From Acetobacter oeni (GTDB lineage: Bacteria > Pseudomonadota > Alphaproteobacteria > Acetobacterales > Acetobacteraceae): a stretch of 64,000 nucleotides of DNA. The notes under the pieces are model-generated. The model was given only the letters and a program-made list of their open reading frames with translations, searched no databases and was not told the DNA's origin. The stretch spans positions 62,001 to 126,000 of the forward strand of contig NZ_WOTA01000003.1 in the NCBI RefSeq assembly GCF_011516825.1, given 5' to 3'. Position numbers and translations under genes: made by a program. Each line of letters begins with the position of its first letter. The stretch's first letter is position 1. This document shows, piece by piece, positions 50,280 through 64,000 of this stretch.

Positions 50280-53200
50280 ATGAACGCAATTACGAAATCG
50301 TTCACGGGACGCAAGCGGATCCGTAAAAGCTTCGGACGAATCCCCGAAGTTGCGCCGATGCCTAATCTTATCGATGTGCAGCGTGCCTCTTACGAGGCGT
50401 TTCTGCAGGCAAATGTTTCACCTGATGCCCGCACGCAGACGGGATTACAGGAAGTTTTCCGCTCAGTATTTCCGATTAACGACTTCGCCGGTCGTGGTCG
50501 GCTGGAATTTGTTCAGTACGAATTTGAAGAGCCGAAATATGATGTCGAGGAATGTATCCAGCGTGGTCTTACCTACGCGGCGCCACTGAAAGTTATCCTG
50601 CGTCTCATCGTGTGGGACGTGGATGAAGATACGGGTTCGCGCTCGATCAGAGATATTAAGGAGCAGCCGGTCTATATGGGCGATATGCCCCTGATGACAG
50701 ATAACGGCACCTTTATCATTAATGGTACTGAGCGCGTCATCGTTAGTCAGATGCACCGTTCCCCGGGTGTGTTCTTTGATCACGATAAAGGTAAAACGCA
50801 TTCATCCGGAAAATATCTGTTTTCGGCGCGTGTTATTCCTTATCGAGGCTCGTGGCTTGATTTTGAGTTCGATGCGAAGGACCTGATTTATGTCCGTATT
50901 GATCGCAAGCGTAAGCTTCCCGCGACAACCCTGCTTTACGCGCTGGAAGGGATGCATTCCGAAGCTGCGCGTCGAAAGAAGGCGGAAGAAGGCGGAGACG
51001 TCGATTCGCTTGAGATCCAGGGTATGGATCCGGATGAGATCCTCGGTTATTTCTATAATAATGTAGTCTTTACCAAGACACCGAAAGGATGGGCTCGCCC
51101 GTTCGACCCGGAAGCGTTCCGTGGTCAGAAGCTGCTGTCCGATATGGTTGATGCGCAGACCGGTGAAGTGGTCGCTGCCGCGGATTCCAAGCTGACAGCG
51201 CGCACCGTTCGTAAAATTGCCGAAACGACAAAGGAAGTGCTGGTTGGTGAAGCCGATCTTCTTGGTCGTTTCATTGCTCATGACATAGCTAACCCTGAGA
51301 CGGGTGAAATCTATGGTGAGGCAGGTGAAGAGCTGACTGAGGCGCGTCTTGAGGCGCTTGAGGAGGCTGGTCTTACCGAGCTCCCGACGCTCGCTGTTGA
51401 TCCGGCGAACGGTCCGTGGGTCCGCAATACGCTGACGGTCGACAAGAACAGTTCGCGTGATGAAGCGCTGATCGATATTTATCGTGTCATGCGTCCGGGT
51501 GAGCCGCCGACGGCAGAAACCGCTGAAGCGATGTTCCGCAGCCTCTTTTTTGATCCGGACCGCTACGATCTGTCTGCGGTTGGTCGCGTGAAAATGAACA
51601 TGCGTCTTGGTGTTGATTGCCCGGATACCGTTCGTGTCCTGCGTAAGGAAGATATCCTGCGCACTATCAAGGTTATGTGCGACCTGAAGGATGGTCGCGG
51701 TCAGATCGATGATATCGATAACCTTGGAAACCGTCGTGTTCGTTCTGTCGGTGAGCTGATGGAAAATCAGTACCGCGTCGGTCTGCTCCGTATGGAGCGC
51801 GCTATTCGCGAGCGTATGGGGTCTGTCGATATTGACACTGTCATGCCGCATGATCTGATCAACGCAAAGCCGGCTGCCGCTGCTGTGCGTGAGTTTTTCG
51901 GCTCTTCGCAGTTGTCCCAGTTCATGGATCAGACCAATCCGCTGTCGGAAGTGACGCATAAACGCCGCCTTTCGGCCCTCGGTCCGGGAGGTCTGACACG
52001 CGAGCGGGCGGGCTTCGAGGTCCGCGATGTTCATCCGACGCATTACGGTCGTATTTGCCCGATTGAGACCCCGGAAGGTCCGAATATCGGTCTGATCAAC
52101 TCACTGGCGACGTACGCGAAAGTGAATAAGTACGGCTTCATTGAAACGCCGTACCGCCTCGTGAAAGATGGTGTTTTCCAGGAGGGCTGGAAATATCTCT
52201 CCGCCATGGAAGAAGATCGCCTTGTCGTGGCTCAGGCCGATGCAAAGCAGAGTCCTGACGGCAGACTGACCGGTGATCTGGTCTCGGTGCGCCGGAGTGG
52301 TGACTTCCGTCTCGTTCCGCCGACTGAAGTGACTGCCTGTGACGTTTCGCCGAAACAGCTTGTTTCTGTCGCTGCTGCGCTGATACCGTTTCTTGAGAAC
52401 GATGATGCAAACCGCGCGCTGATGGGTTCAAACATGCAGCGTCAGGCTGTGCCGCTGGTACGCTCCGATGCGCCTCTGGTCGGGACGGGCATGGAAGCTG
52501 CTGTTGCGCATGACTCTGGCGCAACCATCGTGGCGCGCCGTCCGGGTATCGTTGATCAGATTGACGGCGCCCGGATTGTGGTCCGTGCGACTGATGATAA
52601 TGGGGCGACGCAGGGCGTCGACATTTATCGTCTTCGCAAATATTCGCGTTCCAACCAGTCCACCTGTATCAACCAGCGTCCACTGGTCCGGGTTGGCGAT
52701 CAGGTTGCTTCGGGCGATATCATTGCGGACGGACCGTCCACGGAACTCGGTGAACTGGCCCTCGGACGGAACGTGCTCGTCGCGTTCATGCCCTGGAATG
52801 GTTACAACTTTGAGGATTCTATCCTCATTTCCGAGCGTATCGCCCGTGATGACGTTTTCACCTCGATCCATATCGAGGAATTCGAAGTCATGGCCCGCGA
52901 TACGAAGCTGGGTCAGGAAGAAATCACCCGCGACATCCCGAATGTCGGTGAAGAAGCACTGCGCAGTCTCGACGAAGCGGGCATCGTCTATGTCGGCGCT
53001 GAGGTGAATCCTGGCGATATTCTCGTCGGTAAGGTCACGCCAAAGGGCGAAAGTCCGATGACGCCGGAAGAAAAACTCCTGCGCGCCATCTTCGGCGAAA
53101 AAGCTTCCGACGTTCGTGATACGTCTCTGCGTCTGCCGCCCGGAACAACCGGCACGATCGTCGACGTCCGCGTCTTCTCCCGTCGCGGTGTCGACAAGGA

Positions 53201-54452
53201 TGAGCGTGCGATGGCGATCGAGCGCGCTGAAATCGAGCGTCTGGCGAAGGACCGCGATGATGAGCAGGCTATTCAGGAGCGATCCTTCTACAATCGTCTG
53301 CGTGAAAATCTGCTTGGCCAGACGGCGGGAGCGGGTTTCAAAGGCCTGAAGTCAGGCACGCCGATCACGGAGGAGGTCCTCGCGGAGGTTCCTCGGGGTG
53401 CGTGGCGTCATATCACAGTGTCATCTGACGCTGTGATGGCCGAGCTCGAAACCCTGCGTGCCGAGTTCGACGTCGCTGTCGGCAAGATTAAAGGCCGGTT
53501 TGACAGCAAGGTCGAAAAACTGCAGCGGGGTGACGAACTGCCGCCCGGCGTGATGAAAATGGTCAAGGTGTTTGTCGCGGTGAAGCGTAAGCTGCAGCCG
53601 GGTGATAAAATGGCTGGCCGTCACGGTAATAAAGGTGTCGTCTCCCGTGTTGTTCCGGTTGAAGATATGCCGTTTCTTGAAGATGGAACTTCGGTTGATC
53701 TCGTACTGAACCCGCTCGGCGTGCCATCTCGTATGAATGTCGGGCAAATTCTCGAAACCCATCTGGGCTGGGCGTGTGCTAATATCGGCAAGCGTATCGG
53801 CACCATGGTCGATGCTTATCAGCGTGATGGTGAGAAAAAGCAGATTCTGCTGGATGAGTTGAAAGACGTTTACGGCGAAGAGGTTTACAAAGCCGACATC
53901 GCCGAAATGGAACACGGACAACTGGTCGAGTTGGCGAATAATCTGCGTAAGGGCGTCCCCATCGCAACCCCGGTGTTTGACGGTGCATCTATTCCGGATA
54001 TCGAGAACATGCTCGAAAAAGCAGGGGTTGACCGGTCAGGCCAGTCGCAACTGATTGACGGGCGCACCGGCGAGCCTTTCGAGCGCAAGACAACGGTCGG
54101 CTACATTTACATGCTGAAGCTGCATCATCTCGTGGATGACAAAATCCACGCCCGTTCGATCGGTCCTTATTCTCTTGTCACGCAGCAGCCGCTGGGTGGT
54201 AAGGCGCAGTTCGGTGGTCAGCGCTTCGGTGAGATGGAAGTCTGGGCACTCGAGGCCTACGGTGCCGCCTACACGCTTCAGGAAATGCTCACGGTTAAGT
54301 CTGATGACGTGTCTGGTCGCACCAAGGTCTATGAGTCGATTGTGCGCGAGCAGGATGACTTTGAAGCAGGCATACCGGAGAGCTTCAATGTTCTTATCAA
54401 AGAGCTGAAGTCGCTCGGTCTGAATGTCGATCTGGAAAGCAGCGGTGATTAA
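50280..54452 (+). CDS. rpoB: RNA polymerase beta subunit
   Basis: The 1390-residue subunit forms part of the catalytic centre. The ATG at 50280, with AGGA six bases upstream, gives the standard N-terminus [20 protein letters not shown]. The rifampicin region reads [19 protein letters not shown] and [20 protein letters not shown], wild-type at the Asp516, His526 and Ser531 positions of E. coli numbering. The C-terminal part has [21 protein letters not shown] frame open to 50148 has no family support. rpoC follows after 147 bases. Confidence 0.98.
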   Translation: MNAITKSFTGRKRIRKSFGRIPEVAPMPNLIDVQRASYEAFLQANVSPDARTQTGLQEVFRSVFPINDFAGRGRLEFVQYEFEEPKYDVEECIQRGLTYAAPLKVILRLIVWDVDEDTGSRSIRDIKEQPVYMGDMPLMTDNGTFIINGTERVIVSQMHRSPGVFFDHDKGKTHSSGKYLFSARVIPYRGSWLDFEFDAKDLIYVRIDRKRKLPATTLLYALEGMHSEAARRKKAEEGGDVDSLEIQGMDPDEILGYFYNNVVFTKTPKGWARPFDPEAFRGQKLLSDMVDAQTGEVVAAADSKLTARTVRKIAETTKEVLVGEADLLGRFIAHDIANPETGEIYGEAGEELTEARLEALEEAGLTELPTLAVDPANGPWVRNTLTVDKNSSRDEALIDIYRVMRPGEPPTAETAEAMFRSLFFDPDRYDLSAVGRVKMNMRLGVDCPDTVRVLRKEDILRTIKVMCDLKDGRGQIDDIDNLGNRRVRSVGELMENQYRVGLLRMERAIRERMGSVDIDTVMPHDLINAKPAAAAVREFFGSSQLSQFMDQTNPLSEVTHKRRLSALGPGGLTRERAGFEVRDVHPTHYGRICPIETPEGPNIGLINSLATYAKVNKYGFIETPYRLVKDGVFQEGWKYLSAMEEDRLVVAQADAKQSPDGRLTGDLVSVRRSGDFRLVPPTEVTACDVSPKQLVSVAAALIPFLENDDANRALMGSNMQRQAVPLVRSDAPLVGTGMEAAVAHDSGATIVARRPGIVDQIDGARIVVRATDDNGATQGVDIYRLRKYSRSNQSTCINQRPLVRVGDQVASGDIIADGPSTELGELALGRNVLVAFMPWNGYNFEDSILISERIARDDVFTSIHIEEFEVMARDTKLGQEEITRDIPNVGEEALRSLDEAGIVYVGAEVNPGDILVGKVTPKGESPMTPEEKLLRAIFGEKASDVRDTSLRLPPGTTGTIVDVRVFSRRGVDKDERAMAIERAEIERLAKDRDDEQAIQERSFYNRLRENLLGQTAGAGFKGLKSGTPITEEVLAEVPRGAWRHITVSSDAVMAELETLRAEFDVAVGKIKGRFDSKVEKLQRGDELPPGVMKMVKVFVAVKRKLQPGDKMAGRHGNKGVVSRVVPVEDMPFLEDGTSVDLVLNPLGVPSRMNVGQILETHLGWACANIGKRIGTMVDAYQRDGEKKQILLDELKDVYGEEVYKADIAEMEHGQLVELANNLRKGVPIATPVFDGASIPDIENMLEKAGVDRSGQSQLIDGRTGEPFERKTTVGYIYMLKLHHLVDDKIHARSIGPYSLVTQQPLGGKAQFGGQRFGEMEVWALEAYGAAYTLQEMLTVKSDDVSGRTKVYESIVREQDDFEAGIPESFNVLIKELKSLGLNVDLESSGD

Positions 54453-54542
54453 GTCAGGAACAAAACAAGGTCCGGCTTCCGCCGGGAGGAGAAATCCTTC
54501 CGGCGTCACAGTATTTTCGATGAATTCGGGTGCGGGTCATAA

Positions 54543-58781
<4,239 letters not shown>

Positions 58782-58804
58782 AGCGTCTTCATCAGGACAA
58801 AGCG

Positions 58805-58835
58805 AAAAGGCCGGGCAGATTGTCCGGCCTTTTTT
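58805..58835 (+). terminator. Intrinsic terminator after rpoC
   Basis: AAAAGGCCGG and CCGGCCTTTT enclose a 9-base loop, giving a 10-bp GC-rich stem followed by a T-run. It starts 24 bases after the rpoC stop and is the clearest terminator in the window, ending the rplKAJL-rpoBC operon. Confidence 0.9.
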
Positions 58836-59366
58836 CTGCCTTCCACGTTGCCGCAAACAATACGTTTATTTCACGAAGGCATCTTCTCCGACTCGGACAG
58901 AGACCAATCAACCGGGAAGAGCCCGCATGCGAATCCTCTCAGGCCCCGATTCTCAACGATTTATTGCCATATTCCGCCGAATCCTCTGGCCTTCGGACCG
59001 ATTCCGCGTTAAGAGCGCCTCAATTCATCGCGTCACGAGGTTTGCTCGTCCCTGACAGGGTGCATAGCTGAGATACGGTGTGGAAAAATCGATCGGGAAT
59101 TGCATGTCTGTTCTTGACTTGCCTGTCTCCCCTTCGTAGTTTCCGCGCCCTCAGCATAGCCTGTCGCCGGATAGCTTTTTCAGGCGCGGTTGCTGTAAGC
59201 AGCAAGTTAAAGCATGTGGTGCCGTATCCTCTCCGGGGGAATGCCAAGGCCAGATGTAAAGATAGGCTCCCGGGCGTTTCACGTCCGAAGGGGTTCGTTT
59301 TGGATGACAGTCGGCAGCCGGAGACAGGGTTAGCCGGCCGAATTGTGTAAGGATCGGGATAGGCGC
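58836..59366. other. Gene-free stretch between rpoC and rpsL
   Basis: About 530 bases without a convincing gene. Open frames on both strands show no family motif. The stretch contains the rpsL promoter at 59114-59142, leaving a 5' leader of about 215 bases, long enough for a regulatory RNA, though none is recognised. Confidence 0.45.
59114..59142 (+). promoter_or_regulatory. Promoter of the rpsL-rpsG-tuf operon
   Basis: TTGACT at 59114-59119, a 17-base spacer, then TAGTTT at 59137-59142, followed by CCGCGCCC as at the rplK promoter. It is the only good sigma-70-type match in the gap, with the usual alphaproteobacterial emphasis on the -35 box. Confidence 0.55.
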
Positions 59367-59738
59367 ATGCCGACCATCAACCAGCTGATCGCAAAAGGGC
59401 GCGAGCCTGCGGCCAAGCGCAACAAGGTGCCGGCTCTTCAGGGCTGCCCGCAGAAGCGTGGCGTTTGCACTCGCGTGTATACAACCACACCGAAGAAGCC
59501 GAACTCCGCGCTGCGAAAGGTCGCCAAAGTGCGTCTGACGAACGGCTACGAGGTGGTGAGCTATATTCCTGGTGAGGGGCATAACCTCCAGGAGCATAGC
59601 GTCGTTCTGATCCGCGGCGGCCGCGTGAAGGATCTTCCGGGTGTCCGCTACCACATCCTGCGCGGTGTGCTCGATACGCAGGGTATCGCCAAGCGCCGTC
59701 AGCGTCGCTCGCTCTATGGCGCGAAGCGTCCTAAGTAA
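59367..59738 (+). CDS. rpsL: Ribosomal protein S12
   Basis: S12 monitors decoding in the 30S subunit. The 123-residue protein starts [20 protein letters not shown] and has the conserved [20 protein letters not shown] and [15 protein letters not shown]. The Lys positions linked to streptomycin resistance appear wild type. The ATG at 59367 is chosen over the frame open from 59343. rpsG follows after 15 bases. Confidence 0.98.
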   Translation: MPTINQLIAKGREPAAKRNKVPALQGCPQKRGVCTRVYTTTPKKPNSALRKVAKVRLTNGYEVVSYIPGEGHNLQEHSVVLIRGGRVKDLPGVRYHILRGVLDTQGIAKRRQRRSLYGAKRPK

Positions 59739-59753
59739 GAGGAATATCGAGGC

Positions 59754-60233
59754 ATGAGTCGCCGTCACCGCGCTGTAAAGCGTGAGATCCTTCCGGATCC
59801 GAAATTTGGAGACATCGTTATCACGCGTTTCATGAATGCGCTGATGTATGATGGTAAGAAGTCCACAGCCGAGGGCATCGTCTATGGTGCGCTGGAGTCA
59901 CTTCAGCGTCGGAGTGGCGGAGCATCCGCTGACCCTGTGACGATGTTCCACACAGCGCTGGACAACGTGAAGCCGGCCGTTGAGGTTCGTTCGCGTCGCG
60001 TCGGTGGTGCCACCTATCAGGTGCCCGTTGAAGTGCGTACGGATCGTCGTCAGGCTCTGGCAATCCGGTGGCTGATTGACGCCTCGCGTAAGCGGGGGGA
60101 GAACACCATGCAGGATCGTCTGTCGAATGAGCTGATGGACGCGATGAATAATCGTGGTTCCGCTGTAAAAAAACGCGAAGACACGCATCGCATGGCTGAA
60201 GCCAATAAGGCATTCAGTCACTACCGCTGGTAA
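59754..60233 (+). CDS. rpsG: Ribosomal protein S7
   Basis: S7 organises the head of the 30S subunit and binds 16S rRNA. The 159-residue protein starts [20 protein letters not shown] and contains [20 protein letters not shown]. Its end is [14 protein letters not shown]. In most bacteria fusA (EF-G) follows; here a 100-base gap containing a hairpin leads directly to tuf. Confidence 0.98.
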   Translation: MSRRHRAVKREILPDPKFGDIVITRFMNALMYDGKKSTAEGIVYGALESLQRRSGGASADPVTMFHTALDNVKPAVEVRSRRVGGATYQVPVEVRTDRRQALAIRWLIDASRKRGENTMQDRLSNELMDAMNNRGSAVKKREDTHRMAEANKAFSHYRW

Positions 60234-60302
60234 CGGCGAAATAGATTTTCCGGATGCCGGACGCACTCTGTCCCGGTATATCGAAACAGGACCAACAACC
60301 GC

Positions 60303-60319
60303 ATCCCGCCTTGCGGGAT
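60303..60319 (+). promoter_or_regulatory. Hairpin in the leader of tuf
   Basis: ATCCCGC-CTT-GCGGGAT is a perfect 7-bp stem with a three-base loop, ending three bases before GGAGAG, the tuf ribosome site. Its closeness to that site suggests a role in translation or in RNA processing where fusA is missing. No T-run follows, so termination is unlikely. Confidence 0.5.
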
Positions 60320-60333
60320 AACGGAGAGAAACG

Positions 60334-61524
60334 ATGGCAAAGGCTAAATTTGAGCGGAATAAGCCGCACTGCAACATCGGCACCATCGGTCATGTTGACC
60401 ATGGTAAGACGTCGCTGACGGCAGCAATCACAAAAACGCTGGCAAAGACCGGTGGCGCTGAGTACAAAGCGTACGACATGATTGATGCGGCTCCGGAAGA
60501 GCGCGCTCGCGGTATTACGATCTCAACGGCGCATGTTGAGTACGAAACGGCGAAGCGTCACTATGCTCACGTCGACTGCCCTGGTCATGCTGACTACGTG
60601 AAGAACATGATCACTGGTGCGGCTCAGATGGACGGCGCCATTCTGGTGGTTTCCGCTGCAGATGGTCCGATGCCGCAGACACGTGAGCACATTTTGCTTG
60701 CCCGTCAGGTTGGTGTGCCGGCTCTGGTCGTGTTCCTGAACAAAGTCGATCAGGTTGATGATCCGGAACTGCTGGAACTCGTTGAGATGGAAGTGCGTGA
60801 GCTTCTGTCGTCTTACCAGTTCCCTGGCGACGATATCCCCATCATCAAGGGTTCGGCTCTGGTAACCCTCGAAGACGGTGATCCTGAAATCGGCGAAAAC
60901 CGAGTTCTTGATCTCATGAATGCTGTTGACGAATACATCCCGCAGCCTGAGCGTCCGATTGACCGTCCATTCTTGATGCCGATCGAAGATGTGTTCTCGA
61001 TCTCCGGTCGTGGCACGGTCGTTACGGGGCGTGTTGAGCGTGGCATCGTGAACACTGGTGACGAAGTCGAGATCGTGGGTCTGAAGGATACCGTCAAGAC
61101 AATCGTCACCGGTGTCGAGATGTTCCGCAAGCTGCTTGATCGCGGAGAGGCGGGCGACAACATCGGCGCACTGCTTCGAGGCACAAAGCGTGAAGATGTT
61201 GAGCGTGGTCAGGTTCTGGCGAAGCCGGGTTCCATCACCCCGCATAAGAAGTTCAAGGCTGAGGCCTACATCCTCACGAAAGAAGAGGGTGGCCGTCACA
61301 CGCCGTTCTTCACGAACTACCGTCCGCAGTTTTATTTCCGCACGACCGACGTTACTGGCGTCGTTCATCTGCCGGAAGGGACGGAGATGGTTATGCCTGG
61401 TGATAACGTCGCCATGGATGTTGAGTTGATCGCTCCGATCGCCATGGATGAGGGGCTGCGCTTCGCTATTCGTGAAGGTGGTCGCACCGTTGGTGCCGGC
61501 GTGGTGGCTTCCATCACCGAGTAA
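60334..61524 (+). CDS. tuf: Elongation factor Tu
   Basis: EF-Tu delivers aminoacyl-tRNA to the ribosome. The 396-residue GTPase has the G1 motif [16 protein letters not shown], the G3 motif [16 protein letters not shown] and the G4 motif NKVD, followed by domains 2 and 3 ([20 protein letters not shown]). GGAG is seven bases upstream of the ATG. It directly follows rpsG with no fusA between, and precedes rpsJ, so this single tuf links the str and S10 clusters. Confidence 0.98.
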   Translation: MAKAKFERNKPHCNIGTIGHVDHGKTSLTAAITKTLAKTGGAEYKAYDMIDAAPEERARGITISTAHVEYETAKRHYAHVDCPGHADYVKNMITGAAQMDGAILVVSAADGPMPQTREHILLARQVGVPALVVFLNKVDQVDDPELLELVEMEVRELLSSYQFPGDDIPIIKGSALVTLEDGDPEIGENRVLDLMNAVDEYIPQPERPIDRPFLMPIEDVFSISGRGTVVTGRVERGIVNTGDEVEIVGLKDTVKTIVTGVEMFRKLLDRGEAGDNIGALLRGTKREDVERGQVLAKPGSITPHKKFKAEAYILTKEEGGRHTPFFTNYRPQFYFRTTDVTGVVHLPEGTEMVMPGDNVAMDVELIAPIAMDEGLRFAIREGGRTVGAGVVASITE

Positions 61525-61526
61525 TA

Positions 61527-61542
61527 CGGGGCAGGAGCCCCG
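61527..61542 (+). promoter_or_regulatory. First hairpin of the tuf-rpsJ gap
   Basis: CGGGGC-AGGA-GCCCCG is a perfect 6-bp stem with a four-base loop, three bases after the tuf stop. It lacks a T-run. Together with the second hairpin it forms a structured leader for the S10 operon. Confidence 0.45.
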
Positions 61543-61562
61543 ATGGGCCCTGAACTAAGTAG

Positions 61563-61587
61563 CCCCGGTTGGAGTGATCCACCGGGG
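61563..61587 (+). promoter_or_regulatory. Second hairpin of the tuf-rpsJ gap
   Basis: The arms CCCCGGT/ACCGGGG extend inward through GGA/TCC with one bulged base, giving a 10-bp stem closed by a GTGA loop of the stable GNRA type. TCTTACTTGG follows. It could attenuate transcription into, or bind a regulator of, the S10 operon; in enterobacteria L4 controls a structured leader at this place. Confidence 0.45.
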
Positions 61588-61657
61588 TCTTACTTGGCGG
61601 TGGGAATATCCCGGACAGATGCTGACCCGGGTTAGTGAAGTTGGACTGAATAAAACG

Positions 61658-61966
61658 ATGGACAACCAGAACATCCGCATTCGCCTGAAGGCGTACGATC
61701 ACCGCGTGCTGGACAATAGCACGAAGGAAATCGTCAATACGGCGAAGCGTACGGGTGCGCAGGTTCGGGGTCCTATCCCGCTGCCGACGCATATTGAGCG
61801 GTTCACGGTGAACCGCTCACCCCACGTGGACAAGAAAAGCCGCGAGCAGTTCGAAATTCGGACTCATCGCCGGCTGCTCGACATTGTCGAGCCGACCCCG
61901 CAGACCGTGGACGCTCTCATGAAACTCGACCTCGCCGCTGGCGTGGATGTCGAGATCAAACTCTAA
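61658..61966 (+). CDS. rpsJ: Ribosomal protein S10
   Basis: S10 is a 30S head protein and also a partner of NusB in antitermination. The 102-residue protein starts [20 protein letters not shown] and contains [20 protein letters not shown]. The frame is open to 61574, but the ATG at 61658 gives the standard protein. No strong ribosome site precedes it. rplC follows after ten bases. Confidence 0.97.
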   Translation: MDNQNIRIRLKAYDHRVLDNSTKEIVNTAKRTGAQVRGPIPLPTHIERFTVNRSPHVDKKSREQFEIRTHRRLLDIVEPTPQTVDALMKLDLAAGVDVEIKL

Positions 61967-61976
61967 GGTCCAGACG

Positions 61977-62660
61977 ATGCGCACCGGATTGATCGCAAGA
62001 AAGCTGGGTATGACCCGGCTCTTTAAAGAAGACGGCACACATGTGCCCGTCACCGTCCTGCACCTCGACGACGTGCAGGTAGTGGAGTCGAAGACCGAGG
62101 AACGTGACGGTTATACCGCCGTTCAGCTCGGTCTCGGCAAAGCCAAGGTAAAGAACGTCACAAAGCCGAACCGCGGCCATTTCGCCCGGGTTCAGGTCGA
62201 GCCGAAAAAGGTTCTGCGCGAATTCCGCGTGGCCCCTGACGCTGTGCTCGCAGCCGGAACCCGCATTCTCGCCTCGCACTTCATTGTGGGGCAGAAAGTG
62301 GACGTGTGCGGCACCAGCAAGGGTAAAGGTTTTGCCGGCGCGATGAAGCGCTGGAACTTTGCCGGCCTCGAAGCATCGCATGGTGTTTCGGTCTCTCACC
62401 GTTCCCATGGTTCAACCGGCAACCGTCAGGATCCCGGCAAGACCTTCAAGAACAAGAAGATGGCAGGCCATCTTGGTGATGAGCGGGTGACAACGCTGAA
62501 CCTTGAAGTGGCGGCGATCGATCCGGACAAGAACCTGATCATGATTCGCGGTTCCATCCCTGGCGCCAAGAACGGACTCGTTATGGTCCGTGACGCTATC
62601 AAAAAGGCCCGTCATGCTGAGGCGCCGTATCCGGCTGCACTCGCGACGGCGGAAGGCTGA
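61977..62660 (+). CDS. rplC: Ribosomal protein L3
   Basis: L3 contacts the peptidyl transferase centre of the 50S subunit. The 227-residue protein starts [20 protein letters not shown] and has the loop segment [20 protein letters not shown] with [20 protein letters not shown], the region nearest the catalytic centre. AAGG lies eight bases before the ATG. rplD follows after five bases. Confidence 0.98.
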   Translation: MRTGLIARKLGMTRLFKEDGTHVPVTVLHLDDVQVVESKTEERDGYTAVQLGLGKAKVKNVTKPNRGHFARVQVEPKKVLREFRVAPDAVLAAGTRILASHFIVGQKVDVCGTSKGKGFAGAMKRWNFAGLEASHGVSVSHRSHGSTGNRQDPGKTFKNKKMAGHLGDERVTTLNLEVAAIDPDKNLIMIRGSIPGAKNGLVMVRDAIKKARHAEAPYPAALATAEG

Positions 62661-62665
62661 GGATA

Positions 62666-63280
62666 ATGGAACTCGATATCAAAACTCTCGATAACGGCAG
62701 CGCGGGAACGCAGACGCTTCCGGACGAGATTTTCGCGATCGCACCACGCCCTGACATTATGGCTCGCGTCGTTCATTGGCAGCTCGCAAAGCGCCGTGCC
62801 GGCAACCATAAGGTAAAGGGCATGGGCGAAGTCTCCGGAACGACCAAAAAGCCCTACAAGCAGAAGGGCACAGGTTCGGCACGTCAGGGCTCGCTGCGCG
62901 CGCCGCAGTTCCGCACCGGTGGCGCCGTTCACGGTCCGGTCGTTCGTGATCACGGTTACGACCTGCCTAAGAAGGTTCGTCGTCTCGGTCTGATCTCGGC
63001 GCTTTCGCAAAAAGCGAAAGACGGCAAGCTGATCGTTCTTGATGCTGCTTCAGGTGTGACGAAAACGGCTGAGCTGGCTGTTAAGCTGAGAGCTCTCGGC
63101 TGGAAGTCAGCCCTGATTGTTGACGGTGCGGTTGATGAAGGTTTCGTTCGCGCAGCGCGTAATCTGCCGAAGATCGATGTTCTGCCGACAATCGGCGCGA
63201 ATGTTTATGACATTCTGAACCATGATGTCCTCGCTATTACGCGTGATGGCGTCGAGAAGCTGAAGGAGCGGCTGGCATGA
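62666..63280 (+). CDS. rplD: Ribosomal protein L4
   Basis: L4 binds 23S rRNA and, in enterobacteria, represses the S10 operon. The 204-residue protein has the exposed loop [20 protein letters not shown] near residue 75 and the C-terminal Rossmann-like domain ([20 protein letters not shown]). It is intact. Its end overlaps rplW by an ATGA, implying coupled translation. Confidence 0.98.
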   Translation: MELDIKTLDNGSAGTQTLPDEIFAIAPRPDIMARVVHWQLAKRRAGNHKVKGMGEVSGTTKKPYKQKGTGSARQGSLRAPQFRTGGAVHGPVVRDHGYDLPKKVRRLGLISALSQKAKDGKLIVLDAASGVTKTAELAVKLRALGWKSALIVDGAVDEGFVRAARNLPKIDVLPTIGANVYDILNHDVLAITRDGVEKLKERLA

Positions 63281-63612
63281 CAAACGTGCTTGCGATCCGT
63301 AAGAAAGCGGAGCGGCTGTCTCGTGAGGCGATGTTCGACATCGTTCGTGCGCCGCTGATCACGGAAAAGGCGACTGCACTGTCTGAGAAGAACCAGATGG
63401 TCTTCAAGGTTGCGCTGTCGGCGACAAAGCCGGAGATCAAAGTCGCTGTCGAGATTTTGTTTGGCGTCAAGGTTCTTGGCGTCAACACGCTCGTGCAAAA
63501 AGGTAAAGCGAAGCGCTTTAAAGGTCGTCCCGGCCAGCGCTCCGATATCAAGAAGGCGTTCGTCCAACTCGCGGAAGGTCAGTCCATCGACCTGACCGCG
63601 AAACTGGCGTGA
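63277..63612 (+). CDS. rplW: Ribosomal protein L23
   Basis: L23 lies at the exit tunnel and docks trigger factor and SRP. The 111-residue protein has [20 protein letters not shown] and [20 protein letters not shown]. The ATG at 63277 overlaps the rplD stop and adds about 18 residues upstream of the usual N-terminus; a start at 63331 is also possible. rplB follows after 16 bases. Confidence 0.96.
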   Translation: MTNVLAIRKKAERLSREAMFDIVRAPLITEKATALSEKNQMVFKVALSATKPEIKVAVEILFGVKVLGVNTLVQKGKAKRFKGRPGQRSDIKKAFVQLAEGQSIDLTAKLA

Positions 63613-63628
63613 CGCGGGGTATCCACAC

Positions 63629-64000
63629 ATGGCACTGAAGCACTTTAATCCCGTCACGCCGAGCCTTCGCGGCACGGTGCTGGTGGACCGGTCCGAGCTC
63701 TGGAAGGGCAAGCCGGTCAAACGGCTGACCGAGGGTAAGAACAAATCCGGCGGTCGTAATAATCATGGTCGTACGACATCGCGCTTTCGTGGTGGCGGAC
63801 ACAAGCAGTCGTATCGCTATGTCGATTTCAAGCGTCGGAAGCTTGACGTTATCGGCATGATCGAGCGTCTGGAATATGATCCCAACCGCACGGCCTTCAT
63901 CGCTCTGGTGAAGTACGAAGATGGTGAGCTGGCCTATATTCTGGCGCCGCAGCGCGTAAAGGCCGGAGATCAGGTCGTTGCTGGCGCACGCGTCGATATT
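63629..64000 (+). CDS. rplB: Ribosomal protein L2 (3' end outside the window)
   Basis: L2 is a core 50S protein close to the peptidyl transferase centre. Only the first 124 residues are visible. They start [20 protein letters not shown] and include [20 protein letters not shown] with the conserved basic loop, followed by [20 protein letters not shown], the first part of the OB-like fold. The reading frame is open to the window end, so the gene is cut by the boundary and not broken. It is the fifth gene of the S10 operon in the usual order. Confidence 0.97.
   Translation, partial: MALKHFNPVTPSLRGTVLVDRSELWKGKPVKRLTEGKNKSGGRNNHGRTTSRFRGGGHKQSYRYVDFKRRKLDVIGMIERLEYDPNRTAFIALVKYEDGELAYILAPQRVKAGDQVVAGARVDI

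Noticed and set aside
50802..52043. 413-residue open frame on the strand opposite rpoB
   Set aside because: It lies entirely antisense to rpoB, has no family motif, and follows from the codon bias of the sense gene. Several similar frames exist opposite rpoB and rpoC.
59078..59350. 90-residue plus-strand frame between rpoC and rpsL
   Set aside because: It overlaps the rpsL promoter region and shows no family likeness; the promoter reading explains the region better.

Overview
The window is a chromosomal segment of an alphaproteobacterium, most likely an acetic acid bacterium (Acetobacteraceae). I base this on the MucR/Ros regulator, the CxxC-less Fur, the ornithine-lipid gene olsB, a PmtA-type phosphatidylethanolamine N-methyltransferase, a heme O synthase beside a degenerate cytochrome oxidase subunit I rather than a complete cta cluster, and the large ribosomal/RNA polymerase block. 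I cannot name genus or species without a database search. I saw no phage, insertion sequence, CRISPR array or rRNA. One tRNA (Tyr) is present.

Positions 1-20,000 are a mosaic of housekeeping and envelope genes: a two-domain VOC lipoprotein, a TusA-like protein, fur, olsB, lnt, an XRE regulator, ssb, an autotransporter heptosyltransferase, an EcsC-family protein, a 2-hydroxyacid dehydrogenase, aat, a tandem pair of related secreted proteins, an RND pump with no adaptor gene beside it, a 44-residue Cys-rich membrane miniprotein, and mucR behind a long AT-rich region. Positions 19,000-31,400 carry sppA-ihfB, manC, lysR/trxB, an Lrp regulator, a GT39-type membrane glycosyltransferase, motB-motA-greB and gshB.

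Positions 31,700-47,400 carry pmtA, then a three-gene cta remnant: a subunit I homologue that has lost the heme a3/CuB site, followed by ctaB and a coxF-like miniprotein. After these come rlmB, tRNA-Tyr, a photolyase, a secreted creatininase-family protein, a FUSC transporter, a YidB-like protein, a run tatA-mtnB-mtnD-mtnC-ribF (partial methionine salvage plus FAD synthesis), a CHAP lipoprotein and recX.

Positions 47,400-64,000 are the transcription/translation block rplKAJL-rpoBC, rpsL-rpsG-tuf, and the start of the S10 operon (rpsJ, rplC, rplD, rplW, rplB, the last cut by the window end). The block departs from the common order in two ways: secE-nusG are not upstream of rplK, and fusA is not between rpsG and tuf. 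Three promoters with the same layout (TTGAC-type -35, 17-base spacer, TA-starting -10) are visible before tRNA-Tyr, rplK and rpsL.

The observations most worth following up are the catalytically dead oxidase subunit I that keeps its apparent low-spin heme ligands, the Cys-rich miniprotein, the Ser/Gly-rich insertion in the RND pump, the tandem secreted paralogues, and hairpins around tuf and rpsJ.
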